NCBI GenBank assembly: GCA_034408895.1
Contig: JAWXCI010000011.1
Location: 20,180-84,179, forward strand
Direction: 5' to 3'
Length of the DNA stretch: 64,000 nucleotides
DNA from: UBA4660 sp034408895
Lineage (GTDB): Bacteria > Bacteroidota > Bacteroidia > Flavobacteriales_D > Sanyastnellaceae
This document shows, piece after piece, positions 27,529-36,399 of the stretch (positions within the stretch are counted from its first letter, which is position 1; each line of letters opens with the position of its first letter). The notes under the pieces are model-generated. The model searched no databases. It saw only the letters and a program-made list of their open reading frames with translations, and was not told where the DNA came from. The position numbers were made by a program, and so were the translations under genes.

Positions 27529-28308
27529 TTAGAATTTTTCAATCGCACCCAAACCAAACAGCGCAAAATCATATTTCACAGGGTCACTTGCATCAAACGA
27601 CCGAAGCACTGCATCCAATTCCTCCACCGCTTTCCAATCATTTTGTTTGCGTGTGAGCAATCCAAGTTTTCGAGAAACATTGCCGGTGTGCACATCAAGC
27701 GGAATGGATAACAGTGAAGGAGAAGGTTTTTTCCAAATTCCGAAATCAACTCCATGTTTGTCTTTACGTACCATCCACCGCAAATACATGTTTATGCGTT
27801 TTGCAGATGAACCCTCCATCGGATTTGAAATGTGTTTGCGTGTTCTTGCCGGATGTGAAATTTCAAAAAAGAGCCTCTTGAAGGCCGCGATGGCATGTTG
27901 AGGATTGCGATAGCCAATCATTTCGTCAGAAAAAACTTTTTCCATGCCTCCTTTTTTCAAATAGATAAACTTGAGCGCTTTGACGAAGTGTTTGAAGTCC
28001 TGATCATTGAAAGTGCGATGTGCGAACTTGTTCAGCCGTAACAATTCTTTTGCGGAATGGTTCATCACAAAATCAAAAGGGCTTTCATCCATCATCATCA
28101 TCATCCGGTTTGCACTTGTCAGGATTGACTTGCGATTGCCCCATGCGATTGTTGCGGACAGGAACCCCGCAATCTCGATGTCTTCCTTTTTTGAAAAGCG
28201 ATGGGGAATGGAGATGGGGTCGAATTCGATAAAAGTCAATGAGTTGTGTTTCGCAGACTTTTCATCGAGGAATTCCTTCATGGAATTGATGTCGGTTGTT
28301 TTGGACAT
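27529..28308 (-). CDS. TIGR02757/DUF2400 family protein
   Basis: A 259-residue cytoplasmic, helical, basic protein. Characteristic blocks are the N-terminal DPISIPHRF, then EDIEIAGFLSATIAWGNRKSIL, FNDQDF, and the C-terminal KRINMYLRWMVRKDKHGVDFG and IPLDVHTGNVSRKLGLLTRKQND. The last blocks resemble a HhH-GPD-type DNA glycosylase surface, and the family has been placed near that superfamily, but the activity is unproven. The length is normal. It converges on the SatD/DUF3307 operon across the palindrome array. Confidence 0.85.
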   Translation of the reverse strand: MSKTTDINSMKEFLDEKSAKHNSLTFIEFDPISIPHRFSKKEDIEIAGFLSATIAWGNRKSILTSANRMMMMMDESPFDFVMNHSAKELLRLNKFAHRTFNDQDFKHFVKALKFIYLKKGGMEKVFSDEMIGYRNPQHAIAAFKRLFFEISHPARTRKHISNPMEGSSAKRINMYLRWMVRKDKHGVDFGIWKKPSPSLLSIPLDVHTGNVSRKLGLLTRKQNDWKAVEELDAVLRSFDASDPVKYDFALFGLGAIEKF

Positions 28309-28391
28309 AGCCGCAAATAAAGCTTGGCGGCCTTAGGGAAATTTAGCATTCCACACGGGTTGCCGTGGCTGTTACTTTTGGCCTCCGAATT

Positions 28392-30437
28392 ATGAATTTC
28401 GTTTACCCGTCAATACTATGGGCACTTGGCGCCCTCTCCATACCCATTATTGTTCATCTTTTCAATTTCCGCAGGTTTAAGAAAGTTCTCTTCCCTAACG
28501 TTTCGTTTCTCAAAGAAATAAAACAGGAAACACAATCGAAGAGCAGGTTGAAACATCTCCTCATTCTGGCTTCACGACTTCTTGCTATTGCTGCCATTGT
28601 TCTGGCATTTGCCCAACCCTTTATTCCCACAACGCAGAAGGCGGCTGTTACCGGCAATCGTGCTGTCGGTGTTTACATTGACAATTCATTTAGTATGGAG
28701 GCCGAACACGAAGGAGGGATGTTGCTGGAACTAGCCAGGAACAAAGCTTTTGAAATTGTAAACGCGTTTGCACCTTCTGATAAATTCCAGTTGCTCACCA
28801 ATGATTTTGAGGGAAGACATCTTCGCCTGGTAAGCCGTGAAGAGATGACCGACCTGATTCATGAAATACAGATTTCCCCGAAGTCGAGAAAAATTTCAGA
28901 AACCTTTTCCCGCCTGCGTGATGGGTTGAATTCAAGTGGCATTGACAACAAAACTGCTTTTCTTCTTACCGACCTCCAGAAGAGCAGCACCGACCTGGAA
29001 GATTTGGAGAACGACACCACCATACAGTTGAGGCTTGTGCCCAGTCTTGCTTCCACCCGCTCGAATCTTTTTATTGATTCTGTGTGGTTCGACACACCGG
29101 TGCGATTGCTCAACCAGCCTGAGGCGCTCAATGTGCGCATCGGAAATTCTTCCGCTGATGAGAAGAACAATATCCCGCTTTCATTAAGGGTGAATGGTGA
29201 GCAGAAATCCGTGGCCACTGTGAACGTCCCGGCAAACAGCAAAGCGGATGTTGAACTTACATTTTCGAATACAGGGGCTGGAATCAAACAATGCATTGTG
29301 AGCATTGACGACCATCCGGTTTCATTCGACAATCAGTTTTATTTTTCGTTTGATGTGGCTGAACAAATTCTTGTCACGAATATTGGGAATACATCCGGTG
29401 CTTCTGGCCCAGTGGCCACATTGTTTTCCGAAGACCCGTATTTCAGATATGCTCAGATGAGTGCTGCCAATATTGATTTTGGCGAATTGCAGAAACAGAA
29501 CCTCGTAGTGCTCGACCAGTTGATTGAAATGAGTTCAGGGCTACAAAGCGAGCTGGAAAAATTTGTGAATGCCGGTGGTTCCATCTTCATCGTTCCTGCT
29601 CCCGAAGCCGATGTGGTTAGTTACAACAACCTGCTTTCGAAACTTGGAAGTGTTGCGTTTTCTGAACCGCTTTTTGAAGAAACGAAAGTGAACACGATTA
29701 ATTATCAGCATCCGGTGTACAGCAATCTTTTCGAGAAGAACAAACAGGACGTTGATCTTCCTGAAGTTTCCGCATTCTACCCCATGACGGTTTCCTCCCG
29801 GTCGGTTTCAGAACCATTGATGACTTTGCAAAACGGTTATCCATTTCTAATCAGCACCGATTTTGGAGGGGGCAGAGTGTTCGTTTCCGCTGTTTCACTG
29901 AGTAAGGAAGTGAGCAATTTTACGGCACATGCCTTGTTCCCGGCTACTCTTCTTTGCGTGGCGGAATACAGCCGCTCAACATCACCGCTTTATTACAACA
30001 TTGGGCAGGATGAAACCATCAGCATGGACAACCTGAGCGTCTCGGGTGAAGAATCATTGCGGCTCCGAAACATCCAAACCAATGATGAGTTTATTCCACG
30101 GCATAGCAACATGTCTTCATCCACCGACATTTTTGTGAAGGAAGAAATGAAGCAGGATGGAAATTATTTGCTGAGTCTGGGCGATAGTGTGCTGTCAACA
30201 CTTTCTTTCAACTACAACCGTGTAGAATCGCATACAGAGAGTTATTCTGTTGATGAATTGAAAAAGAATATTGTTGATTTGAACTGGGTGAATGCCACTG
30301 TTATCGAGACAGGTACAGAAGGTATTCGCAAAGGCGCCATTGAGTTGAATGAGGGAAGAAAACTTTGGTGGACATGTATTGTATGGGCATTGATATTTCT
30401 AGCTGTCGAAGTTTTGCTTATCAAATTTTGGAGATAG
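28392..30437 (+). CDS. BatA-domain membrane protein (aerotolerance-regulator N-terminal family)
   Basis: 681 residues from the ATG at 28392, which places MNFVYPSILWALGALSIPIIVHLFNFRRF at the N-terminus exactly as in the BatA/aerotolerance-regulator domain. A second helix follows at about 60-80. Next comes a von Willebrand-A-like region with VYIDNSFSMEAE, a MIDAS-type D-x-S-x-S, then a large extracytoplasmic region, and a last transmembrane helix (WTCIVWALIFLAVEVLLIKFW). The nine-residue longer start at 28365 is less likely. Relatives occur in nearly every Bacteroidota genome next to the dihydroorotase homologue, as here; the function is unclear. Confidence 0.85.
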   Translation: MNFVYPSILWALGALSIPIIVHLFNFRRFKKVLFPNVSFLKEIKQETQSKSRLKHLLILASRLLAIAAIVLAFAQPFIPTTQKAAVTGNRAVGVYIDNSFSMEAEHEGGMLLELARNKAFEIVNAFAPSDKFQLLTNDFEGRHLRLVSREEMTDLIHEIQISPKSRKISETFSRLRDGLNSSGIDNKTAFLLTDLQKSSTDLEDLENDTTIQLRLVPSLASTRSNLFIDSVWFDTPVRLLNQPEALNVRIGNSSADEKNNIPLSLRVNGEQKSVATVNVPANSKADVELTFSNTGAGIKQCIVSIDDHPVSFDNQFYFSFDVAEQILVTNIGNTSGASGPVATLFSEDPYFRYAQMSAANIDFGELQKQNLVVLDQLIEMSSGLQSELEKFVNAGGSIFIVPAPEADVVSYNNLLSKLGSVAFSEPLFEETKVNTINYQHPVYSNLFEKNKQDVDLPEVSAFYPMTVSSRSVSEPLMTLQNGYPFLISTDFGGGRVFVSAVSLSKEVSNFTAHALFPATLLCVAEYSRSTSPLYYNIGQDETISMDNLSVSGEESLRLRNIQTNDEFIPRHSNMSSSTDIFVKEEMKQDGNYLLSLGDSVLSTLSFNYNRVESHTESYSVDELKKNIVDLNWVNATVIETGTEGIRKGAIELNEGRKLWWTCIVWALIFLAVEVLLIKFWR

Positions 30438-30470
30438 TAGAAGAGACCGAAGACCACAGTGGCTGAAACT

Positions 30471-30498
30471 GAAATTTGGAATTTGAAATTTGGAATTG
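30471..30498 (+). repeat. Heptamer repeat before the dihydroorotase gene
   Basis: GAAATTT and GGAATTT alternate for four units, the last being GGAATTG, ending 10 bp before the next start codon. It is AT-rich and exactly periodic at 7 bp. Confidence 0.75.
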
Positions 30499-30508
30499 AC
30501 AATCCGGA

Positions 30509-31750
30509 ATGGGAACACTAATTAAGTCGGCAACTATTGTTGATGCACGGAGCACATTGAATGGCAAAGTGAGGGATGTCCTTATTGAAAAAGGAATCAT
30601 CACTTCCATTTCAACTAGCATTTCGGATGGAAAGCACAGAGTCATAAAGTCAAAAGGCCTGTGCGTTTCACCAGGCTGGATTGACCTGCGGGCGAATTTT
30701 CGCGACCCCGGTTTTGAGTACAAAGAGGATTTGATAAGTGGTGCCGAGGCTGCTGCCAGCGGAGGTTTCACACGGGTGGTACTCATGCCTTCCACATTTC
30801 CCGTGGCAGATAGCAAGAGCGCAATTGAGTACCTCGTTTCAAAGTCGAAAAATTTAGCTGTTGCCATTATTCCGACTGGTTCTCTCTCTGCAAATATGGA
30901 AGGAAAACAACTTGCAGAAATGTTTGATATGTACAGCAGTGGTGCATTGGCTTTTACTGATGATAAAATTCATGTGAGCACAGAACTGATGGTGAGGGCG
31001 CTTGAGTACACCCGGAATTTTGGTGGACTTGTGATGACATTGCCATACGATGACGGTGTGAATCCTGCGGGTCAAATCAATGAGGGACCCGCAAGTATTT
31101 CTACAGGATTGAAGGGCATTCCAAATGTGAGCGAAGAACTTGCGTTGCAAAGAGACATTGAATTGCTGCGATATTGTGGTGGACGAATGCATGTATCTCT
31201 CATCTCAACAGCAAAGTCGGTTGAATTTATCCGCAAGGCCAAAAGGGACAAACTGAAAATTTCGTGCGCCATTGCAGCTCACCAACTGAACTTCACGGAT
31301 GACGACCTCAGAAATTTTGACAATAACCTGAAAGTGTTGCCGCCTTTCAGAAATGAGACAGACCAAAAGGGAATTGTTGCGGGGCTGAAGGATGGAACCA
31401 TTGATGCCATTTGTAGCGACCATTCTCCTGAAGATGTGGAACACAAAAACCGTGAGTTCGGGTATTCGGAATTTGGTGTCAGCAGCATACAAACTGCATT
31501 TTGCTCTGCTTATTCTGCGCTGAAAAATTCACTGACGATTGAACAACTCGTGTCCAAATTCACAGCAGGACCTGTCGGCATATTAGGATTGCAGATGAAC
31601 AAAATTGAAGAGGGCGCTGAAGCGGAACTCACCGTTTTTTCAACGTTGGAGTCTACGCATTTCACTGAAAGTTCTTGGAAATCAAAATCGAAAAATTCCC
31701 CATTCCTCAAGAAGGAATTGAGCGGAAAGGTGATTGCTACTATCAGTTAA
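30509..31750 (+). CDS. Dihydroorotase homologue lacking metal ligands (PyrX-like)
   Basis: A 413-residue amidohydrolase-fold protein. The usual zinc motif D-x-H-x-H-x-R is replaced by DLRANFRDPG (about residues 60-69), so both first-strand His ligands are gone. The block normally containing His and Lys reads GGRMHVSLIST and AAHQLNF. The late Asp region is kept (DAICSDHSPEDVEHK). Such proteins are widespread in Bacteroidota and annotated as dihydroorotase, but by analogy with PyrX of the PyrB-PyrX complex they may be catalytically dead partners of aspartate carbamoyltransferase. The fold call is firm; the loss of ligands is read directly; the partner role is inference. Confidence 0.88.
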   Translation: MGTLIKSATIVDARSTLNGKVRDVLIEKGIITSISTSISDGKHRVIKSKGLCVSPGWIDLRANFRDPGFEYKEDLISGAEAAASGGFTRVVLMPSTFPVADSKSAIEYLVSKSKNLAVAIIPTGSLSANMEGKQLAEMFDMYSSGALAFTDDKIHVSTELMVRALEYTRNFGGLVMTLPYDDGVNPAGQINEGPASISTGLKGIPNVSEELALQRDIELLRYCGGRMHVSLISTAKSVEFIRKAKRDKLKISCAIAAHQLNFTDDDLRNFDNNLKVLPPFRNETDQKGIVAGLKDGTIDAICSDHSPEDVEHKNREFGYSEFGVSSIQTAFCSAYSALKNSLTIEQLVSKFTAGPVGILGLQMNKIEEGAEAELTVFSTLESTHFTESSWKSKSKNSPFLKKELSGKVIATIS

Positions 31751-31759
31751 TTGGCATCA

Positions 31760-32080
31760 TCAAGCCTGGCCTTGTGGCCCTCCGAAATTCACGGGAAATG
31801 CATTTTCCTGACTCAACGTTTCATTGATTTTGCCATGCTGTGATTCAAACTTGGTGATGTTCTCCATTAGCGCACGCATCAATCGTTTGGCGTGTTGTGG
31901 TGTGAGTATCACGCGGGATTTCACTTTTGCCTTGGGCACTCCGGGCATCACGCGGATAAAGTCCACCACAAACTCGGCAGGCGAGTGAGTGATAACTGCG
32001 AGATTGGAATAAACGCCTTGCGCCACTTCTTCTGAAAGCTCGATATTGAGTTGCTGTTGGGGATTTTTGTTGTCTGCCAT
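31760..32080 (-). CDS. DUF3467 domain protein
   Basis: A 106-residue soluble protein matching DUF3467 throughout: LNIELSEEVAQGVYSNLAVITHSPAEFVVDFIRVMPG, then VKSRVILTPQHAKRLMRAL, then a helical tail. The family is small, acidic and widespread in Bacteroidota, with no known biochemical role. It converges on the dihydroorotase gene, 9 bp from its end. Confidence 0.85.
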   Translation of the reverse strand: MADNKNPQQQLNIELSEEVAQGVYSNLAVITHSPAEFVVDFIRVMPGVPKAKVKSRVILTPQHAKRLMRALMENITKFESQHGKINETLSQENAFPVNFGGPQGQA

Positions 32081-32135
32081 TTGAGTTTATTAATTCTTAA
32101 TTAGAAAGTTTGCGAATTTCGGTGGAAAGTGGTGT

Positions 32136-32855
32136 TCACAGAAAATCCAACAAATCATACATGTTTCGGATGGTGTAAGTTGGAGTGTAATTGTGGCGAA
32201 TTCCGGATTCACCGGCAAGTGATTCTTCGGTGGTGGTAAGGAATGCCTGGTCCATCCCGAAGTCACGTGCGCCAAGAATATCAGCCTCCCAGTCGTCACC
32301 AATCATAAGGCTGGTTTCTTTTAACGCACCTGCGGTTTTCAGTGCAAATTCAAAAATTGCCGCATTAGGTTTCCGCACACCGCAATCTTCAGAATTGATG
32401 ATGTGCGAGAAATAGTGCGTGATTCCTCCTGCATCAAGTTTCAGTCCCTGCACTTCTTTAAATCCATTGGTGATGATGTGAAGCTGGTAGATTTTTGAAA
32501 GAGTATCCAATGCGTGCTTTGTTCCTTCCACAAGTTGCGTCTGGCGCGGGCATATTTCCAAAAATTCGTTTGAAAAATCGTTGAGCCAGGCAGGTTTTTC
32601 TATTCCTACATCTGCAAATGCTCTTTCGAATCGGATTGTGCGAAGTACATTTTTTTCTATTTGTCCTTTCCGGTACAAAGTCCAAACCTGGTCGTTGTGG
32701 AAATGATAACGCGAAATAAATTTTTCAAAATCAATTTTATCGAGACCTTGATGATTGTAGTTTGAAAAAAGAATGGACAAGGCATTGTGTGCGTTGATTC
32801 GCAAATCCCACAACGTACCGTCAAGGTCGAAGAAAAGATGTGTGTACTTTTTCAA
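32136..32855 (-). CDS. HAD-family hydrolase (YjjG-type pyrimidine nucleotidase)
   Basis: 239 residues. HAD motif I HLFFDLDGTLWDL (nucleophile Asp), motif II IITNGF, and motif III/IV HIINSEDCGVRKPNAAIFEFAL plus MIGDDWEADILGARDFGMD are all present, and the cap spans about 20-90. The pattern fits the YjjG subfamily, which dephosphorylates non-canonical pyrimidine nucleotides. The nearby uracil phosphoribosyltransferase supports a nucleotide role. The open frame reaches 32918, but I favour TTG at 32855, which overlaps the stop of the upstream gene (TTGA) and sits four codons before the HAD strand. An ATG start is not available there. Confidence 0.85.
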   Translation of the reverse strand: MKKYTHLFFDLDGTLWDLRINAHNALSILFSNYNHQGLDKIDFEKFISRYHFHNDQVWTLYRKGQIEKNVLRTIRFERAFADVGIEKPAWLNDFSNEFLEICPRQTQLVEGTKHALDTLSKIYQLHIITNGFKEVQGLKLDAGGITHYFSHIINSEDCGVRKPNAAIFEFALKTAGALKETSLMIGDDWEADILGARDFGMDQAFLTTTEESLAGESGIRHNYTPTYTIRNMYDLLDFL

Positions 32856-33313
32856 AATTGGAAACTCAGGCCTATCAGTTTCATACCATAAGCAACGGAG
32901 GAGAGCAAAACGGACCAAAAGAAGAAACCAACAATCATCATTGATAATGCATTTGGGTTATGCCTGTAAAATTTTGCCGCAACAAGTGATGCTATTGGAA
33001 CGGAAATCAATCCTGAGATGAGCATCAGCCCTTTGATGCCGTACCGCCATTTCAACTTTATTATTCTTCTCTTCCATGGTTTGAAATTTTTTTTGGGCTT
33101 CCAAAAAACATGCGCCAGCCAGTTGAAGATGTATTCCCCAAAATGAAAGAAAATGTAAACTCCAAGTGCAGCGCCCGATGATGTGATGGCTATGGTACCA
33201 AGCCATGACCAATGTTCTCCACCATCATCTAGTATCATGGCAAAAGGAACAAAGAGGAATTTTCCAATGCAAGCCATCCACCAAAAGAAAATTTTCAGAA
33301 ACATGGATAACAT
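32852..33313 (-). CDS. Small integral membrane protein, unknown
   Basis: A 153-residue protein with three to four hydrophobic helices (MFLKIFFWWMACIGKFLFVPF; IAITSSGAALGVYIFFHFGEY; YGIKGLMLISGLISVPIASLVA; MMIVGFFFWSVLLSSVAYGM) and a basic cytoplasmic loop (KPKKNFKPWKRR). It overlaps the stop of upp by one base and the HAD gene at its end, forming a tight upp-membrane protein-nucleotidase operon. The helix pattern is loosely like small DedA/SNARE-associated proteins, but no motif settles it. Function unknown. Confidence 0.7.
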   Translation of the reverse strand: MLSMFLKIFFWWMACIGKFLFVPFAMILDDGGEHWSWLGTIAITSSGAALGVYIFFHFGEYIFNWLAHVFWKPKKNFKPWKRRIIKLKWRYGIKGLMLISGLISVPIASLVAAKFYRHNPNALSMMIVGFFFWSVLLSSVAYGMKLIGLSFQF

Positions 33314-33960
33314 CAGTCTTTCCTCCCATAAGCGAGATCGCCCGCATCGCCAAGGCCAGGAACGATGTAGGCCTGCGCAGTAAGCTCATTGTCAATGACG
33401 GCTGACCAATATGTAGTGTTATCAGGTAGTTTGCTGCGCAAATGGTTGAAGCCTGAATCAGCGGCAATCACAGATGCAATATGAACACTGGATGGATTTC
33501 CTTTTCGCATAAGTGCTTTGTACACCGTCTCAATACTCATTCCTGTCGCCACCATAGGATCGGTGATAATGAGTGTTTTTCCTTCCAGCGCTGGCGAGTT
33601 GACATACTCCACATCAATTTCGAAATCGCCTCCTTTATGGTATCTCCGGTAAGCGGAAACAAAAGCATTTTCAGCGCGGTCAAAAAAATTGAGGAAGCCT
33701 TGGTGAAATGGAATTCCTGCTCTCAGTATCGTGCACAGCACCGGTTGTTCAGTAAGAGTATTTACTTCTGCAACCCCAAGTTGAGTAGTAACATCAGAAG
33801 TGGAAAAGGCAAGTGTCTTTGAAATTTCGTAAGCCATTATTTCACCCACGCGTTCGAGGTTTTTACGGAAACGCATCCGGTCTTTCTGGATTTGTTCATC
33901 GCGCAGTTCAGCTACAAAATTGCTGAGAATAGAATGATGACGCGTGAGTTCGTGAACCAT
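33313..33960 (-). CDS. upp: Uracil phosphoribosyltransferase
   Basis: 215 residues from the ATG at 33960. This start gives the family N-terminus (HELTRHHSILSNFVAELRD) and normal length; the frame to 33996 adds a 12-residue leader. The PRPP-binding loop is LIITDPMVATGMSI, and the uracil-binding C-terminus reads YIVPGLGDAGDLAYG. It salvages uracil to UMP. It is the first gene of an operon with a membrane protein and a YjjG-like nucleotidase. Confidence 0.93.
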   Translation of the reverse strand: MVHELTRHHSILSNFVAELRDEQIQKDRMRFRKNLERVGEIMAYEISKTLAFSTSDVTTQLGVAEVNTLTEQPVLCTILRAGIPFHQGFLNFFDRAENAFVSAYRRYHKGGDFEIDVEYVNSPALEGKTLIITDPMVATGMSIETVYKALMRKGNPSSVHIASVIAADSGFNHLRSKLPDNTTYWSAVIDNELTAQAYIVPGLGDAGDLAYGRKD

Positions 33961-34082
33961 AGTGTGCAAGTGGATTGGGCGAGGCGCAAGGTACACGAAT
34001 CAAATAAGCACCACCGCGAGCTTTCAAAATTTTAACGGTGAAATAATCCACCGGAAGTGATTTTATTTACTTCAAAAATTGT

Positions 34083-35231
34083 TTACCGGATGTGTTGCTC
34101 AATTGTTGCACAGATAAACTCAGAGGCTTTTCCATTTCCAAAAATTTCGGGCCAGGTTAGATTTTGTGATGTACTAAAATGAATGAAAGCGTCCAGGATT
34201 TTTTGCGGACTTGCATCAGCCAGTACTGCATTTCCATTTTCTACCAGTTCAACCCACTCCGTTTCTTTTCGCAGGATAATGCATGGCTTGCGGAAGAAGT
34301 ATGCTTCCTTTTGTACACCACCCGAATCGGTAATCACAAATTGCGAATTTTTTTCAAGGCAAATCATGTCAAGGAATGAAACAGGAGGAATGATGCTAAT
34401 GTGGGAATGATTTGAATAGGAATTTTTTATGCCTGAATCAAGATTTAGCTCCATCATTTTTCGGGTTCGTGGATGAAGTGGAAGCACCAAGTGAAGATTA
34501 TTGTCTTCAACCAAAGAGAGCAATGCCGAAAAAATTGCATTCATCCGGGATGCAATGTCTGTGTTGTGGTCGCGATGGATAGTGGCCAGTATAAACTGAC
34601 CCGCCTGTAATTCTGTCCTCTTCAGCACATCCGATCTTTCCTCAGCCAATGCTGCGAAGTGCACCGAATTATCAAACATCACATCACCGCAATGAAATAC
34701 TCCGGGAGCATCTGCGCTATATGGTTTATCGTTATGAAGTGAAAAACCCTCGCGCTCCAGGTTGGCCATTCCTTTTACAGTTGGCGAAAAGAGGAGTGTC
34801 GAGCAATGGTCGCAAAGAATCCGGTTGATTTCTTCCGGCATCTTTTTGTTGAAAGAACGAAGCCCTGCTTCCACATGCACAAGCGGAATATGCAATTTTG
34901 TGGCAACAATTGCGGCTGCAAGAGTTGAGTTGGTGTCCCCATAAACCAGCACACAGTTTGGCCGGGTCTCAAGAAATATTTTTTCCAGGCCAAGCATCAT
35001 GTCAGCGGTTTGCGCACCATGTTTTCCTGAACCTGAGTGTAGGTTGAAATCGGGCTGTGGAATGCCAAGTTCGCGAAAAAAAACTTCGGACATGTTTTCA
35101 TCATAGTGTTGCCCGGTGTGAACAATTATTTCGCGAAGGACATCTTTAAACGTTCCTGCAATGGCTCTTGAAATGGCCGCGGCTTTGATAATTTGCGGAC
35201 GCGCACCTACAATGGTGAGTATGGTTTTCAT
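34083..35231 (-). CDS. wecB: UDP-N-acetylglucosamine 2-epimerase (non-hydrolysing)
   Basis: A 382-residue GT-B fold enzyme. Diagnostic blocks: TIVGARPQIIKAA at the N-terminus, IVHTGQHYDENMS, VLVYGDTNSTLAAAI, VHVEAGLRSFNKKMPEEINR, CSTLLFSPT and the C-terminal ITDSGGVQKEAYFFRKPCIILR. It converts UDP-GlcNAc to UDP-ManNAc for surface polysaccharides and could feed the same pathway as the CapD-like enzyme at 5.4 kb. Its start overlaps the stop of radC by 4 bp. Confidence 0.93.
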   Translation of the reverse strand: MKTILTIVGARPQIIKAAAISRAIAGTFKDVLREIIVHTGQHYDENMSEVFFRELGIPQPDFNLHSGSGKHGAQTADMMLGLEKIFLETRPNCVLVYGDTNSTLAAAIVATKLHIPLVHVEAGLRSFNKKMPEEINRILCDHCSTLLFSPTVKGMANLEREGFSLHNDKPYSADAPGVFHCGDVMFDNSVHFAALAEERSDVLKRTELQAGQFILATIHRDHNTDIASRMNAIFSALLSLVEDNNLHLVLPLHPRTRKMMELNLDSGIKNSYSNHSHISIIPPVSFLDMICLEKNSQFVITDSGGVQKEAYFFRKPCIILRKETEWVELVENGNAVLADASPQKILDAFIHFSTSQNLTWPEIFGNGKASEFICATIEQHIR

Positions 35232-35938
35232 TCGGAGTGAAGTACGCCTTCATCAGCAAAACTGAAATAGGCTGAGTTGGTAACAATGATGTGATCAGTA
35301 AGCGGGCAATCCATCACTTTACCTGCCTGAACCAAACGGCTGGTAAGTTGTTTATCCTGGGAACTCGGTTGAAGATTTCCGGAAGGATGATTGTGTCCCA
35401 CCACCACACTGCATGCTTTCGATTCCAGTGCTCCCTGGAAAATCTTTTTAGGATCAACAATGGTGGCGCTTGTTCCGCCTTCACCTACTTTTTTCATAGA
35501 AAGAATTTTGTTGGCGCGGTTGAGATAAATGGCCCAGAATTCTTCGTGCGCGATGTCTCCCATCACTTGCAGGAATCGTTCGTATGCATCGCGTGAGGAA
35601 ACAATTTTGTCTTTTGCCGGAGACTCCTGAACCCTGCGTCTGCGGGCAAACTCGAGGGCTGCCAACACCGTCACTGATTTTGCTTCACCCATCCCATGGA
35701 ACTTCATCAGGTCGGCAAGGCTCAGTTTACCCAATTCATCCAGGCTGCCGTTTACCGACAGAAGAATGCGCCTGGAAAGTTCCACCGCTGATTCTTTGCT
35801 GGAACCTGAACCAATGAGAATGGCCAGAAGTTCCGCATCGCTAAGGGCTAGCTGGCCTTTGCTCATAAGCTTTTCCCTTGGACGGTCATCGGGCGACCAG
35901 GTTTTGATGCCTTGAAAATTGGAAGTGGTGTCAGCCAT
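35228..35938 (-). CDS. radC: RadC family JAB-domain protein
   Basis: 236 residues. An N-terminal helix-hairpin-helix-like region (PREKLMSKGQLALSDAELLAILIGSG; LMKFHGMGEAKSVTVLAALE) precedes the MPN/JAMM domain with the metal motif VVGHNHPSGNLQPSSQD and the end block DHIIVTNSAYFSFADEG. The historical link to DNA repair is doubtful for the family; a metalloprotease-like or DNA-processing activity is suspected. It is co-transcribed with wecB and separated from rpsT by a terminator. Confidence 0.93.
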   Translation of the reverse strand: MADTTSNFQGIKTWSPDDRPREKLMSKGQLALSDAELLAILIGSGSSKESAVELSRRILLSVNGSLDELGKLSLADLMKFHGMGEAKSVTVLAALEFARRRRVQESPAKDKIVSSRDAYERFLQVMGDIAHEEFWAIYLNRANKILSMKKVGEGGTSATIVDPKKIFQGALESKACSVVVGHNHPSGNLQPSSQDKQLTSRLVQAGKVMDCPLTDHIIVTNSAYFSFADEGVLHSE

Positions 35939-35943
35939 TGGCC

Positions 35944-35982
35944 GAAAATAAAAGAGGCCTTCAAAAAATGAAGGCCTTCGGT
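35944..35982 (-). terminator. Intrinsic terminator of rpsT
   Basis: On the minus strand a stem of about 10 bp, AAGGCCTTCA with TGAAGGCCTC, is followed by TTTTATTTT. It lies 18 bp after the rpsT stop. Confidence 0.85.
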
Positions 35983-35999
35983 ATAAAATCAGGATGTAA

Positions 36000-36254
36000 T
36001 TATTTCAATGAATTGATATGAACCTGCAGGCTGCTTTTGAGGTTGGCTGCCTTGTTCTTGTGGATCACGTTGCGCTTGGCCAACTTGTCGAGCATCGAAA
36101 CCACCTTCGGCAACATAGCCTCCGCTTCGGGCTTCGAACTTATTGAACGCATTTTGCGGATAGCGTTGCGGGTGGTTTTGTGATAGTAACGATTGCGCAC
36201 CTGCTTGGCATTATTGGAGCGGATTCTCTTGATAGACGATTTATGGTTTGCCAT
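36000..36254 (-). CDS. rpsT: 30S ribosomal protein S20
   Basis: 84 residues, rich in Lys, Arg and Ala, starting [20 protein letters not shown], the family signature. It continues with [14 protein letters not shown] and ends [20 protein letters not shown]. It binds 16S rRNA early in 30S assembly. It is monocistronic, with its own -7 element and terminator. The longer frame in another phase (36140-36400) is a shadow. Confidence 0.97.
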   Translation of the reverse strand: MANHKSSIKRIRSNNAKQVRNRYYHKTTRNAIRKMRSISSKPEAEAMLPKVVSMLDKLAKRNVIHKNKAANLKSSLQVHINSLK

Positions 36255-36274
36255 GTGTTTTTTTTAATGGGCGG

Positions 36275-36282
36275 CAAATATA
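36275..36282 (-). promoter_or_regulatory. Putative -7 element of rpsT
   Basis: Read on the minus strand, TATATTTG fits the Bacteroidota -7 consensus about 20 bp before the ATG. No clear -33 element was found. Confidence 0.45.
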
Positions 36283-36399
36283 TAAGGAGTTCAGGGTCTT
36301 TTGCTGGCCCCTTACTGTAAAAAGTTATACCAGCAGCCGCAGAACCTTGCTTCTGTCGAATGCGTATGACTTGCCTCGTTTTCAACCAGACGATCGCCA

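Noticed and set aside
32856..32918. ATG-initiated longer form of the YjjG-like hydrolase
   Set aside because: The extra 21 residues come from translating the end of the upstream membrane-protein gene in another frame.
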